From contig CAMUQE010000020.1 of assembly GCA_947096075.1 (NCBI GenBank), positions 1 to 18,961 on the forward strand: DNA of 18,961 nt, given 5' to 3'. Under the pieces are notes generated by a model. It made no database searches, had not been told where the DNA came from, and worked only from the letters and a program-made list of their open reading frames with translations. Position numbers and translations under genes: made by a program. Source of the DNA: Veillonella parvula (GTDB lineage: Bacteria; Bacillota; Negativicutes; Veillonellales; Veillonellaceae). Below, one piece after another: positions 7,657-14,888 of the stretch (position 1 is its first letter; every line of letters begins with the position of its first letter).

Positions 7657-7743
7657 GGTGTAGTTTTACACTTTCACTTGGAATATGAGGATGATGAAAG
7701 TAATGCTATGAACCTTATGCCCAACAGGTTCAGGTGTAGGAGG
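7657..7743 (+). ncRNA. Structured 5' leader of yajQ with competing pairings (candidate cis-regulatory RNA)
   Basis: Three hairpins can be drawn by eye: GTGTA/TACAC (7658-7662 with 7667-7671), ACTTTCA/TGAAAGT (7670-7676 with 7695-7701) and TGAACCT/AGGTTCA (7709-7715 with 7726-7732, 10-base loop). A second copy of GGTGTAG (7733-7739) overlaps the yajQ ribosome binding site AGGAGG (7738-7743). TACAC at 7667-7671 could therefore pair with either copy, exposing or hiding the site. It matches no riboswitch class I know, including GEMM and cobalamin. Regulatory function is inference; short stems of this size can arise by chance. Confidence 0.3.
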
Positions 7744-7749
7744 TATAAA

Positions 7750-8244
7750 ATGGCTAAAGATTGTTCCTTTGACGTTGTGTCTGAAGTGGATATGCAGGAA
7801 GTAGATAATGCTGTAAACCAAGCAAAAAAAGAAATTGGTACGCGCTATGATTTCCGTGGCTCTAAAGCAGAAATTAGTCTTGAAGGCGACACTATCAAAA
7901 TCATCGGTGATGATGAATACAAATTGAATGCCATTATCGATGTTTTAAAAGGCAAGATGGTTAAACGTAACGTAGCGATTAAAAATCTTGATTACGGCAA
8001 AGTTGAACCAGCAGCAGGTGCAACAGTTCGTCAAATCATTACTATTAAAAAAGGCATCACCAAAGAAAATGCTAAAGAAGTAGTAAAAGCAATTAAAAAC
8101 ATGAAAATTAAGGTACAAGCATCTATTCAAGAGGATCAAGTGCGTGTATCTGGTAAGGATAAAGATGATTTGCAAGCAGTAATCCAAATGCTAAAACAAT
8201 TGGATATCCCTGTAGAATTGCAATTCGTTAACTTCCGTTCTTAA
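7750..8244 (+). CDS. yajQ: YajQ-family nucleotide (c-di-GMP)-binding protein
   Basis: A 164-residue cytoplasmic protein, the usual family length, beginning MAKDCSFDVVSEVDMQEVDNAVNQAKKEIGTRYDFRGSK, which is diagnostic of YajQ (DUF520). It has the two ferredoxin-like halves of the family (DDEYKLNAIIDVLKGKMVKRNVAIKNLDYGKVE and ITIKKGITKENAKEVVKAIKNMKIKVQASIQEDQVRVSGKDKDDLQAVIQML). Some members bind cyclic di-GMP and act with a transcription factor; others bind nucleic acid or nucleotides. The start at 7750 follows TAGGAGG with good spacing; a possible upstream in-frame TTG at 7678 has no ribosome site. No terminator separates it from cbiD, so it may head the cobalamin operon. Whether it has a role in cobalamin synthesis is unknown. 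Confidence 0.9.
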   Translation: MAKDCSFDVVSEVDMQEVDNAVNQAKKEIGTRYDFRGSKAEISLEGDTIKIIGDDEYKLNAIIDVLKGKMVKRNVAIKNLDYGKVEPAAGATVRQIITIKKGITKENAKEVVKAIKNMKIKVQASIQEDQVRVSGKDKDDLQAVIQMLKQLDIPVELQFVNFRS

Positions 8245-8260
8245 TACTATATGTCCATAG

Positions 8261-8300
8261 GATAGGGTTAGTTAGACTCGTTTGAGTCGCTAATACTATC
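8261..8300 (+). other. Hairpin in the yajQ-cbiD intergenic space
   Basis: GATAG/CTATC (8261-8265 with 8296-8300), TTAG/CTAA (8268-8271 with 8290-8293) and GACTC/GAGTC (8275-8279 with 8284-8288, loop GTTT) nest into one hairpin with small internal loops. No T-run follows, so it is not a rho-independent terminator. It ends 4 bases before the cbiD ribosome binding site. It could be an RNA-processing or translation-tuning element. Confidence 0.4.
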
Positions 8301-8315
8301 AGTGTAGGAGGCCTT

Positions 8316-9434
8316 ATGAAAGTGGAGGACATGAAGGGTGGCTATACCACAGGTTCATGTGCTACGGCAGGTATGAAAGCTGGTTTATTGGCCCTCTTAG
8401 ATAAGAATATTGTGGACCAAGTGGTCATCGAAAACCCTCAAGGTCAATATATTGAGGTTCCTATTAAAGCGGTAGAGGTTATATCTGATATAGAGGCGAA
8501 GGTAACCGTCATGAAAGACGGCGGCGACGATCCTGATGTAACTCATGGTAATGATGTGGAAACGACAGTGACCCTTGATGATACTGGTGAACTGCGATTT
8601 CGAGCGGGCTTTGGTGTAGGGACCGTAACGAAACCAGGTCTTGCTATGACGCCAGGAGAACCGGCTATCAATCCAGGGCCCCGAGCAATGATGAAAATAG
8701 TTTTTGAAGAACATTGTGTCCATGGTCAAGGTGTAACGGTAACCGTTAGTGTTCCTAATGGTAAGGTATTAGCCAAGAAAACATTAAATCATACACTTGG
8801 TATCGAAGGTGGCATTTCCATTATTGGTACCACCGGTATTGTTAAGCCTATGAGTGAAGAAGGGTTTAAGAACTCGTTAGTGCCACAGTTGAAAGTTATG
8901 AAGGCTAACGGATGTGAAACAGCTGTTCTCGTACCGGGGCGTATTGGTCAAGATCTTGCAGAGCAAGTATTAGGTATCCATAAGAACCAAATGGCAGAAA
9001 CGAGTAACTTTATCGGATTTATGCTTGAAAAGGCTGTACAGATTGGATTTAAGCGAATCTTAATTATCGGTCATATCGGTAAGTTAATCAAACTAGCTAG
9101 TGGTAGCTTCCATACTCATAATCGCATGAGTGATGGCCGTATGGAAAGTATCGTGGCCTATGCTGCTTTAGAAGGAGCATCCCAAGAGGTGTGTGAAGAG
9201 TTATTTAATTGCCAAACCACAGAGTCTACATTTCCTATCTTGGAGCGAGAAGGATTGACTGGTGTATACCAACGAGTTGTAGATCGTGCATCTCTACGTA
9301 GTGAGCGCTATATTGCTAACGAAGCTGAAGTAGGGATCATCATTACGACCTTAAAAGGTGAAATTTTGGCTATGGATAAGCATGCAAAAGAGATAGGAGA
9401 ACTTGAACATTGGCACATACCTTATATATCGTAG
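8316..9434 (+). CDS. cbiD: Cobalt-precorrin-5B C1-methyltransferase CbiD
   Basis: A 372-residue cytoplasmic enzyme of the anaerobic cobalamin pathway. It methylates C1 of cobalt-precorrin-5B with S-adenosylmethionine to give cobalt-precorrin-6A. The hallmark GGYTTGSCATAGMKAGL is at residues 8-24, followed by DGGDDPDVTHG, PGLAMTPGEPAINPGPRAMM and HNRMSDGRMESIVAYAALEGA, all typical CbiD blocks. The ATG at 8316 follows TAGGAGG (8305-8311). A second ATG at 8331 has a ribosome site too close to be useful. It opens the cbi series and overlaps cbiE by 25 bases. No B12 riboswitch is recognisable upstream. Confidence 0.96.
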   Translation: MKVEDMKGGYTTGSCATAGMKAGLLALLDKNIVDQVVIENPQGQYIEVPIKAVEVISDIEAKVTVMKDGGDDPDVTHGNDVETTVTLDDTGELRFRAGFGVGTVTKPGLAMTPGEPAINPGPRAMMKIVFEEHCVHGQGVTVTVSVPNGKVLAKKTLNHTLGIEGGISIIGTTGIVKPMSEEGFKNSLVPQLKVMKANGCETAVLVPGRIGQDLAEQVLGIHKNQMAETSNFIGFMLEKAVQIGFKRILIIGHIGKLIKLASGSFHTHNRMSDGRMESIVAYAALEGASQEVCEELFNCQTTESTFPILEREGLTGVYQRVVDRASLRSERYIANEAEVGIIITTLKGEILAMDKHAKEIGELEHWHIPYIS

Positions 9435-10036
9435 GCATTGGTCCGGGTAATCCTGATTATGTGGTGCCTAGAGGCCTTACTTTAATTAAACATGCTACAG
9501 TATTGGTAGGTAGTGAACGTTCTTTAGAGGACTTTCAAGAGCCTGGCCAAACTACATATCCTGTAACAGGTAAGCTCAGCGTATTAGCGGAGCAAATTGA
9601 GCGTGAGCTCAACAACCATGACGTTGTAGTTATGGTTAGTGGCGATACAGGCTATTATAGCTTATTGCCCTATTTAAAGAAAAAATTTACTGCTAACCCT
9701 ATTGAGGTGGTGCCAGGCATTAGCTCTATGACCTTTGCTTTTGCCCGTCTTAATGAGGTATGGCATGATGCGGATTTAATGAGCTTTCACGGTCGTCAAC
9801 CGGCGCCCGAAAAACTCGTATATGAAGCAGGTAAAAAGATGGGATTCTTGACGGATCCTGAATATAATCCAGCGCATATTGCGCGTATTTTAATAGATGC
9901 AGGTTGGCCAAAAGAAACGAGAGCGGCAGCGCTAGAGCGTTTGAGTTATGATGATGAAAAAATTGTAGACTCTACGTTAGAGATGTTAACGGAGCTCGAA
10001 GGATTTGGTCACTCTGTAATGGTGGTACTAGGATGA
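9410..10036 (+). CDS. cbiE: Cobalt-precorrin-7 C5-methyltransferase CbiE
   Basis: A 208-residue tetrapyrrole methylase that uses S-adenosylmethionine to methylate C5 of cobalt-precorrin-7. The N-terminal TLYIVGIGPGNPDYVVPRGLTLI is the family's glycine-rich P-loop-like motif; VVMVSGDTGYYSLLPYL and VEVVPGISSMTFAFARL-like segments follow. It starts with TTG at 9410, not ATG, supported by AGGAGA (9395-9400) at 9-base spacing and by homology beginning immediately. The gene begins inside the end of cbiD. Its stop overlaps the cbiT start (ATGA). In many bacteria CbiE and CbiT are fused as CobL; here they are separate. Confidence 0.93.
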   Translation: MAHTLYIVGIGPGNPDYVVPRGLTLIKHATVLVGSERSLEDFQEPGQTTYPVTGKLSVLAEQIERELNNHDVVVMVSGDTGYYSLLPYLKKKFTANPIEVVPGISSMTFAFARLNEVWHDADLMSFHGRQPAPEKLVYEAGKKMGFLTDPEYNPAHIARILIDAGWPKETRAAALERLSYDDEKIVDSTLEMLTELEGFGHSVMVVLG

Positions 10037-10620
10037 GACATTTTTTCGGAATTCCCGATGAGGAATTTATCCGCGGCGACGTGCCGATGACAAAATGCGA
10101 GATTCGCAAGGCTGTTATGAACGAGGCGCGCATCGAGGAGGAGAGCATTGTCCTTGACGTAGGTGCTGGTACGGGCTCTATTTCTATTGAAGCAGCCTTG
10201 GCAGCTCCTAAAGGGCATGTATATGCGATTGAGCGCTTTGATAAAGGTATCGACCTTATCAATGAGAACATGAAGAAGTTCAATGTAACTAATATGACTG
10301 TAATCAAATCCAAAGCTCCTGAAGGCATGGAAGAATTGCCGGAGCTTGATGCGGTTATCATTGGCGGTAGTGCTGGTGGTATGACTGGCATCATAGATGA
10401 GGCGCAACGTCTTTTAAAAGTAGGCGGACGTTTAGTTGTAACTGCGGTAACAATGGAAACTGGTTATATAATCCTTAAAGAGTTGAAAGGTCGTCCTTTC
10501 ACGTATGAAGGGTACCAAATGTCCATCAGCCGTTACCGCAAAGCTGGTCCCTATCATTTGTTAGACCCATTGAGTCCGATTTTCATCGTATCTGCAACGC
10601 GTATCGCAGAAGGAGAGTAA
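10033..10620 (+). CDS. cbiT: Cobalt-precorrin-6B C15-methyltransferase (decarboxylating) CbiT
   Basis: A 195-residue class I (Rossmann) methyltransferase that methylates C15 and removes the C12 acetate carboxyl, converting cobalt-precorrin-6B to cobalt-precorrin-7. The N-terminal GIPDEEFIRGDVPMTKCEIRKAVM is characteristic of CbiT, and the SAM-binding motif I is VLDVGAGTGSISIEAA (residues 40-55). DAVIIGGSAGGM matches the family's next block. The ATG overlaps the cbiE stop by 4 bases, so translation is probably coupled. cbiF starts 1 base after its stop codon. Confidence 0.95.
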   Translation: MRHFFGIPDEEFIRGDVPMTKCEIRKAVMNEARIEEESIVLDVGAGTGSISIEAALAAPKGHVYAIERFDKGIDLINENMKKFNVTNMTVIKSKAPEGMEELPELDAVIIGGSAGGMTGIIDEAQRLLKVGGRLVVTAVTMETGYIILKELKGRPFTYEGYQMSISRYRKAGPYHLLDPLSPIFIVSATRIAEGE

Positions 10621-10621
10621 T

Positions 10622-11383
10622 ATGGTTGACGTACATATCGTAGGCGCAGGCCCTGGAGATCCCGAGTTAATTACTCGTAAAGGGTATCGTTTAGTGCAAG
10701 AGGCAGATGTTGTTATTTACGCGGGCTCCTTGGTAAACCCTGCCATTTTAGAGGCTTGTAAACCAGGCTGTGAAATCCATAATAGTGCTACTATGAACCT
10801 TGATGAGGTATTGGCTGTTATGAAAGCTTCTGTTGAGGCTGGTAAAAGTGTAGTTCGCCTTCACACAGGTGACCCTGCTATTTACGGTGCTATTCAAGAG
10901 CAAATGGATGCACTGGCTGGTATGGGTATCTCTTATGAAGTCGTGCCGGGCGTAAGTTCTTTCCTTGCTACAGCAGCGGCTTTGAAACAAGAATATACAC
11001 TACCTAATGTATCTCAAACAGTGATTATTACGCGCATGGAAGGTCGCACACCGATGCCTCCAAAGGAAAAATTGCGCATGTTAGCATCTCACGAAGCAAC
11101 AATGTGTATTTTCCTTAGCGTTCAAATGTTAGATCAGGTTGTAGCTGAACTCATAGAGGGTGGTTATGACAAAACAACTCCAGTGGCTATCGTGGTAAAA
11201 GCGTCTTGGCCTGACCAACACATTATTCGTGGCACATTGGAAACTATTGCGGACATCGTAGCTAAAGAAGGCGTATTGCGCCAAGCTATGATCGTTGTAA
11301 GCCATGTATTAGATAGTGAATACGAATTGTCTAAACTCTATGACAAAGGCTTTGCTCACATGTACCGCAGTGCTAAGGATTAG
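10622..11383 (+). CDS. cbiF: Cobalt-precorrin-4 C11-methyltransferase CbiF
   Basis: A 253-residue tetrapyrrole methylase that adds the C11 methyl group to cobalt-precorrin-4, giving cobalt-precorrin-5A. The start MVDVHIVGAGPGDPELITRKGYRLVQEADVVIYAGSLVNPAIL is diagnostic of CbiF/CobM, followed by VVRLHTGDPAIYGAIQEQMDAL and EVVPGVSSFLATAAALKQEYTLP. AGGAGAG (10611-10617), within the end of cbiT, provides the ribosome site. Length matches the family. cbiG follows after a single base. Confidence 0.96.
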   Translation: MVDVHIVGAGPGDPELITRKGYRLVQEADVVIYAGSLVNPAILEACKPGCEIHNSATMNLDEVLAVMKASVEAGKSVVRLHTGDPAIYGAIQEQMDALAGMGISYEVVPGVSSFLATAAALKQEYTLPNVSQTVIITRMEGRTPMPPKEKLRMLASHEATMCIFLSVQMLDQVVAELIEGGYDKTTPVAIVVKASWPDQHIIRGTLETIADIVAKEGVLRQAMIVVSHVLDSEYELSKLYDKGFAHMYRSAKD

Positions 11384-11384
11384 T

Positions 11385-12533
11385 ATGATGAAAGAGCAAG
11401 AAATTGTTGTGCCTACGACGGGAGCTAAGAAGAATAGAACGGCTATTCTTTCTGTTTCTGAGCGAGGAGCAAAGCTAGGTCAACGCATCAAGTCTCTGGT
11501 GGCACCCCATGCGGATTGCTTTGAAAAGGAAAACCGTCCCTCTGGTGGAGAGGCCATCTATTTTGATTCTCTTAAAAACCTTATTGGACAAATTTTCAAG
11601 GATTACGACCAAGTATTATGCATTATGGCACTTGGTATTGTAGTGCGCATGATTGCACCGTATATTGAACATAAATCTAAGGATCCTGCGGTAGTCGTAA
11701 TGGATGAAGTAGGGCACCATGTTATCAGCTTATTATCTGGTCACCTTGGGGGCGCCAACGAATGGACGCAGTCCATTTCGCTGGCCATTGATGCGGACCC
11801 TGTTATTACAACTGCAACGGATGTAAACGGATTGCCAGCGCCTGATGTGTTAGCGCGCCACGAGCATCTGTTGGTAGATGATTTTCAAACATTAATCAAT
11901 GTAAACTCTGCCATCGTTGGGGGCGAACGGGTTGATTATTACATCGATGAAAGCGTAGCGAATGCAGAGCATTTAGAGCAATCTGCAAAAAATCATATTG
12001 GTGAACATGGTACGGTTCACGTTGTTTCTTTGGAGCAACTTGAATCCATTCCATGTAAAAATGATAGTGTTGAAGAGGATTCTTCTCGTGTGGTGATTAC
12101 CGATAAGGTAATCACTGAGTATAGTCATCAATTGATTTTACGCCCGCGGACCTATACGATGGGCATTGGCTGTCGTAGAGATACGCCAAAGGAATTGATC
12201 CTTGACGCCATTCAACAATCCTTGACAGAGCATAAGCTTTCACCAAAGAGCATTGTAACGGCGGCATCGGTCATCGTTAAACAAGATGAAGTAGGCCTGT
12301 TAGAGGCTATGCAAATTATGGGGTGGCCTATCGTGTTCTATACACAGGACGAGATGGCACCACTCATTGAAGAAGAAAAATTAAAAGAATCTAATTTTGT
12401 AAAAGGAACTATAGGAGTAGGAAACGTATGCGAGACAACGGCATTACTAGCGGCCAAGAGCCGAACACTAATACAGCACAAAACAATTTATCCCAAAACA
12501 ACGGTAGCCATTGCACAGGTAACATCAAAGTAA
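11385..12533 (+). CDS. cbiG: Cobalt-precorrin-5A hydrolase CbiG
   Basis: A 382-residue enzyme that opens the delta-lactone of cobalt-precorrin-5A, releasing acetaldehyde and giving cobalt-precorrin-5B, the CbiD substrate. The N-terminal domain shows AILSVSERGAKLGQRI, LCIMALGIVVRMIAPYIEHKSKDPAVVVMDEVGHHVISLLSGHLGGANEWT and ATDVNGLPAPDVLA. The C-terminal domain shows MGIGCRRDTPKELI, VTAASVIVKQDEVGLLEAMQIMGWP and GVGNVCETTALLAA. Two tandem ATGs (11385, 11388) are possible; AAGGA (11375-11379) fits either, slightly better for the second. The reading frame remains open upstream into cbiF, but homology starts here. The last 106 bases are shared with cbiH in another frame. Confidence 0.94.
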   Translation: MMKEQEIVVPTTGAKKNRTAILSVSERGAKLGQRIKSLVAPHADCFEKENRPSGGEAIYFDSLKNLIGQIFKDYDQVLCIMALGIVVRMIAPYIEHKSKDPAVVVMDEVGHHVISLLSGHLGGANEWTQSISLAIDADPVITTATDVNGLPAPDVLARHEHLLVDDFQTLINVNSAIVGGERVDYYIDESVANAEHLEQSAKNHIGEHGTVHVVSLEQLESIPCKNDSVEEDSSRVVITDKVITEYSHQLILRPRTYTMGIGCRRDTPKELILDAIQQSLTEHKLSPKSIVTAASVIVKQDEVGLLEAMQIMGWPIVFYTQDEMAPLIEEEKLKESNFVKGTIGVGNVCETTALLAAKSRTLIQHKTIYPKTTVAIAQVTSK

Positions 12534-13252
12534 TTGGCATCGGCCCTGGCGATGAAGAGTTTATGACGCCTCAAGCGCGCGAAGCCATCTTAGCGGCTGA
12601 CCGTGTTGTAGGTTATTTGACTTATCTTGACTTGATTAAAGACCTTATCGAAGGTAAAGAAACTGTAGGCACTGCCATGATGCAAGAGGTAGATCGTTGC
12701 CAACAAGCCGTTGATTTAGCGGTAGAAGGCCATCAAGTCGTAGTTGTATCATCTGGTGACTCTGGCGTATACGGCATGGCAGGTCTTGTGTTGGAACTTG
12801 CTAATAAAGTACCAGCAGAAAAACGTCCTTCCGTAGATATCGTACCTGGCCTTAGTGCTGTAAACGTAGCGGCTTCTGTTTTAGGCGCTCCGTTGATGCA
12901 TGACTTTGCAGTTATTTCTCTTAGTGACTTGATGACTCCATGGGATTTAATTAAAAAACGTGCTGACCTTTGTGCACAAGGTGACATGGTTATCTCCTTG
13001 TACAACCCGCGCAGTAAAAAACGCGTTACTCATTTAGATGAAGTTCGTGAAATCGTTCTTAAATACCGCGATCCTAAAACACCTGTTGGTATCGTGCAAA
13101 AAGCAGGTCGTCCAGGGCAACAAATGGTAATTTCTGACCTTGAAAACTTCACAAAAGAAGAAGTAGATATGCAAACACTTGTTATTATCGGTAACAGCCA
13201 AACCTATGTTGAAAACGGTCGTATGATTACACCTCGAGGCTACAAGTTATGA
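12428..13252 (+). CDS. cbiH: Cobalt-precorrin-3 C17-methyltransferase CbiH, with N-terminal extension
   Basis: A 274-residue tetrapyrrole methylase that methylates C17 and contracts the ring, giving cobalt-precorrin-4. The family core begins NIKVIGIGPGDEEFMTPQAREAILAADRVVGYLTYLDLI at about residue 32, with VVVVSSGDSGVYGMAGLVLEL, VDIVPGLSAVNVAASVLGAPLMHDFAVISLSDLMTPW and VISLYNPRSKKR following. Before the core lies an Asn/Gln/Thr-rich stretch of about 31 residues, probably disordered. No in-frame ATG, GTG or TTG occurs closer to the core than the ATG at 12428, and AGGAG (12413-12417) precedes it, so the extension looks real. This makes a 106-base overlap with cbiG. The stop overlaps the cbiJ start (ATGA). 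Confidence 0.93.
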   Translation: MRDNGITSGQEPNTNTAQNNLSQNNGSHCTGNIKVIGIGPGDEEFMTPQAREAILAADRVVGYLTYLDLIKDLIEGKETVGTAMMQEVDRCQQAVDLAVEGHQVVVVSSGDSGVYGMAGLVLELANKVPAEKRPSVDIVPGLSAVNVAASVLGAPLMHDFAVISLSDLMTPWDLIKKRADLCAQGDMVISLYNPRSKKRVTHLDEVREIVLKYRDPKTPVGIVQKAGRPGQQMVISDLENFTKEEVDMQTLVIIGNSQTYVENGRMITPRGYKL

Positions 13253-14037
13253 TTTGGGTCATCGCTGGTACCTTGGATGGTCGTACCTTAGCGGTAGATA
13301 TTCAAGAACGGACAGGTGAAGAGGTTCTCGTTACTGTTGTGAGTCAGTATGGGGCAGAGCTTGCTGCCCATAAGGGCATTACTGTTCATACGGGCCGTCT
13401 TAACCAAAAGGCTATGCAAAATCTGATTAAGGAACACAACGTACGTTTATTAATCGATGCAAGCCATCCGTATGCTGCTATTGTTACAGCTACGGCCCAA
13501 GATGCAGCAAAAGCTGAAGGTATTTCTTTTGTTCGCTTTGAACGTAAAGAGGTGCCATTGCCAGACTATGATAAATTGCATATTGTAGTTGATGAGGTAG
13601 AAGCCGCTAATTTAGCTGGCAAATTGGCAAAGGAAAACAATAAACATGTGTATTTGACCACAGGTAGTAAGACAATGCATATCTTTGCTAAATCTGATGC
13701 TTTACAAGATTGTGAAGTATGGACACGTATTTTGCCGACCGCAGAGGTGTTACAAATGATGGAAGACCTCAACGTGAGCCCTAAGCGCATCGTTGCTGTT
13801 CAAGGTCCATTTTCTTATGATATGAACCGCATCATGTTCCACGATACACAGGCAAGCGTTGTAGTTATGAAAAACTCTGGCCTTGTAGGTGGTGCTGATA
13901 CAAAATTACAAGCAGCTATGGATCTTGGTATCCATGTTATTGTTATCGATCGTCCGCGTGTTAAACTTGAAAGTCACGTGGTATCATCAAATGATGAATT
14001 CTTTAAATTATGGGAGGACACTAATGGATTACGTTAA
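13249..14037 (+). CDS. cbiJ: Cobalt-precorrin-6A reductase CbiJ
   Basis: A 262-residue NAD(P)H-dependent reductase that converts cobalt-precorrin-6A to cobalt-precorrin-6B. The start MIWVIAGTLDGRTLAVDI is the family's nucleotide-binding opening (usual form GGT.dgr.lA). The conserved LIDASHPYAAIVTATAQDAAKAEGISFVRFER follows, then HVYLTTGSKTM and RIVAVQGPFSYDMNR, and KNSGLVGGADTKLQAAMDLGIHVIVIDRP near the end. The ATG overlaps the cbiH stop codon; the ribosome site is weak (GAGG), so coupling is likely. It overlaps cbiC by 14 bases. Confidence 0.94.
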   Translation: MIWVIAGTLDGRTLAVDIQERTGEEVLVTVVSQYGAELAAHKGITVHTGRLNQKAMQNLIKEHNVRLLIDASHPYAAIVTATAQDAAKAEGISFVRFERKEVPLPDYDKLHIVVDEVEAANLAGKLAKENNKHVYLTTGSKTMHIFAKSDALQDCEVWTRILPTAEVLQMMEDLNVSPKRIVAVQGPFSYDMNRIMFHDTQASVVVMKNSGLVGGADTKLQAAMDLGIHVIVIDRPRVKLESHVVSSNDEFFKLWEDTNGLR

Positions 14038-14689
14038 AAATCCTAAAGCTATTGAAGATAAAAGCATGGAAATCATTTACGATTATGTAAAGGATTTAGG
14101 CTTAACAGATGATGAAGTACGCGTTGTATCTCGTACAGTACATGCGTCTGGCGATGTTGAATATGCTCAACTTGTAAAAATGAGCCCTGATGCTGTTCAA
14201 AAAGGTATTGAAGCCTTGGATAATGGCGCAGATATTTATACAGATGTAGAAATGGTTCGCACAGGTATTTCTAAACCAGCTCTTAAAATTCGCGGTAACG
14301 AAGTACACTGCTTGATTAAAGACGAAAACGTAGCTAAAATGGCTAAAGAGTTAGGCGTGACTCGCTCCATCGCAGCTATGCGTACATTTGGCAAACAATT
14401 AGAAGGCCAAATCGTAGCTATTGGTAATGCGCCAACTGCATTGTACGAAGTATTGCGCCTTGCTTTAGAAGAAGGCATTAAACCAGCTCTTATCATTGGT
14501 ATCCCTGTAGGCTTCGTAGGTGCTGCAGAATCCAAAGACTATTTGATGGAAGTATCTCCGGTTCCTTACATCACTGTAAAAGGCAACAAAGGTGGTAGCC
14601 CAATCGCTGCCTCCGTATGCAATGCATTGCTTTACACAGACGTAAAACGCAATGACATGCTTTTTGTAGAAGGTAAAGAATCTAAATAA
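14024..14689 (+). CDS. cbiC: Cobalt-precorrin-8 methylmutase CbiC
   Basis: A 221-residue enzyme that moves a methyl group from C11 to C12 of cobalt-precorrin-8, giving cobyrinic acid. It has YVKNPKAIEDKSMEII at the start and VVSRTVHASGDVEYAQLVKMSP (35-56) with the expected catalytic His40. IVAIGNAPTALYEVLRLA and IGIPVGFVGAAESKDYL with GNKGGSPIAASVCNALLY near the end are textbook CbiC/CobH. The ATG at 14024 follows GGGAGGA (14012-14018); a long in-frame upstream extension lies inside cbiJ and has no homology. It is the last cbi gene before the terminator. Confidence 0.96.
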   Translation: MDYVKNPKAIEDKSMEIIYDYVKDLGLTDDEVRVVSRTVHASGDVEYAQLVKMSPDAVQKGIEALDNGADIYTDVEMVRTGISKPALKIRGNEVHCLIKDENVAKMAKELGVTRSIAAMRTFGKQLEGQIVAIGNAPTALYEVLRLALEEGIKPALIIGIPVGFVGAAESKDYLMEVSPVPYITVKGNKGGSPIAASVCNALLYTDVKRNDMLFVEGKESK

Positions 14690-14692
14690 TAC

Positions 14693-14734
14693 AAAACCCG
14701 AATCGTGTTTTAGTAGTTTTGCGATTCGGGTTTT
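14693..14734 (+). terminator. Rho-independent terminator of the cbi operon
   Basis: A perfect 13-bp stem (14693-14705 with 14722-14734) has a 16-base loop and ends in TTTT. It begins 3 bases after the cbiC stop. Confidence 0.88.
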
Positions 14735-14808
14735 ACTGTATATATTTTTCACAATAATTGCTAAACATAAATTAGATAAACACAGTAATTATGTTATATT
14801 AAATTTCT

Positions 14809-14864
14809 TATAATGTAGTATCTGTAAAATAGAGTTCATTTTATAAGAGACTTATATTACATTA
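14809..14864 (+). promoter_or_regulatory. AT-rich region with nested inverted repeats upstream of the permease
   Basis: A TATAAT at 14809-14814 is the best -10 candidate, but no good -35 is seen. Overlapping it, TAATGTA (14811-14817) is complementary to TACATTA (14858-14864), and inside these TAAAAT (14825-14830) is complementary to ATTTTA (14838-14843). This may be a leader structure or an operator. AT-rich sequence makes chance pairing likely. Confidence 0.25.
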
Positions 14865-14888
14865 GGTAGGTTTTGAGAGGGGGTTCAT

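Larger units (their letters stand above)
7337..7749. other. 413-bp intergenic region between the WG-repeat gene and yajQ
   Basis: This region holds a hairpin without a T-run (7399-7428), the terminator at 7452-7492, about 130 AT-rich bases in which I see no gene (7493-7625), and then the yajQ promoter and structured leader. No B12 box, T-box or tRNA is recognisable on either strand. Confidence 0.6.

Noticed and set aside
7643..7749. Possible c-di-GMP (GEMM) riboswitch ahead of yajQ
   Set aside because: The conserved GEMM core and tetraloop-receptor sequences are absent; only unclassified hairpins are seen.
7678..7749. 24-residue N-terminal extension of YajQ from an upstream TTG
   Set aside because: It has no ribosome site, is outside the family's length, and a strong TAGGAGG sits before the ATG at 7750.
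7337..8315. Possible cobalamin riboswitch upstream of the cbi genes
   Set aside because: No B12-box-like sequence or the expected conserved blocks were recognised by eye; the leader from the predicted start is also too short for a canonical element.
11316..11384. 23-residue N-terminal extension of CbiG inside cbiF
   Set aside because: It shows no similarity to the family, and the tandem ATGs after the cbiF stop are better placed.
13889..14023. 45-residue N-terminal extension of CbiC
   Set aside because: It is the out-of-frame interior of cbiJ, with no family similarity; the ATG at 14024 has a strong ribosome site.
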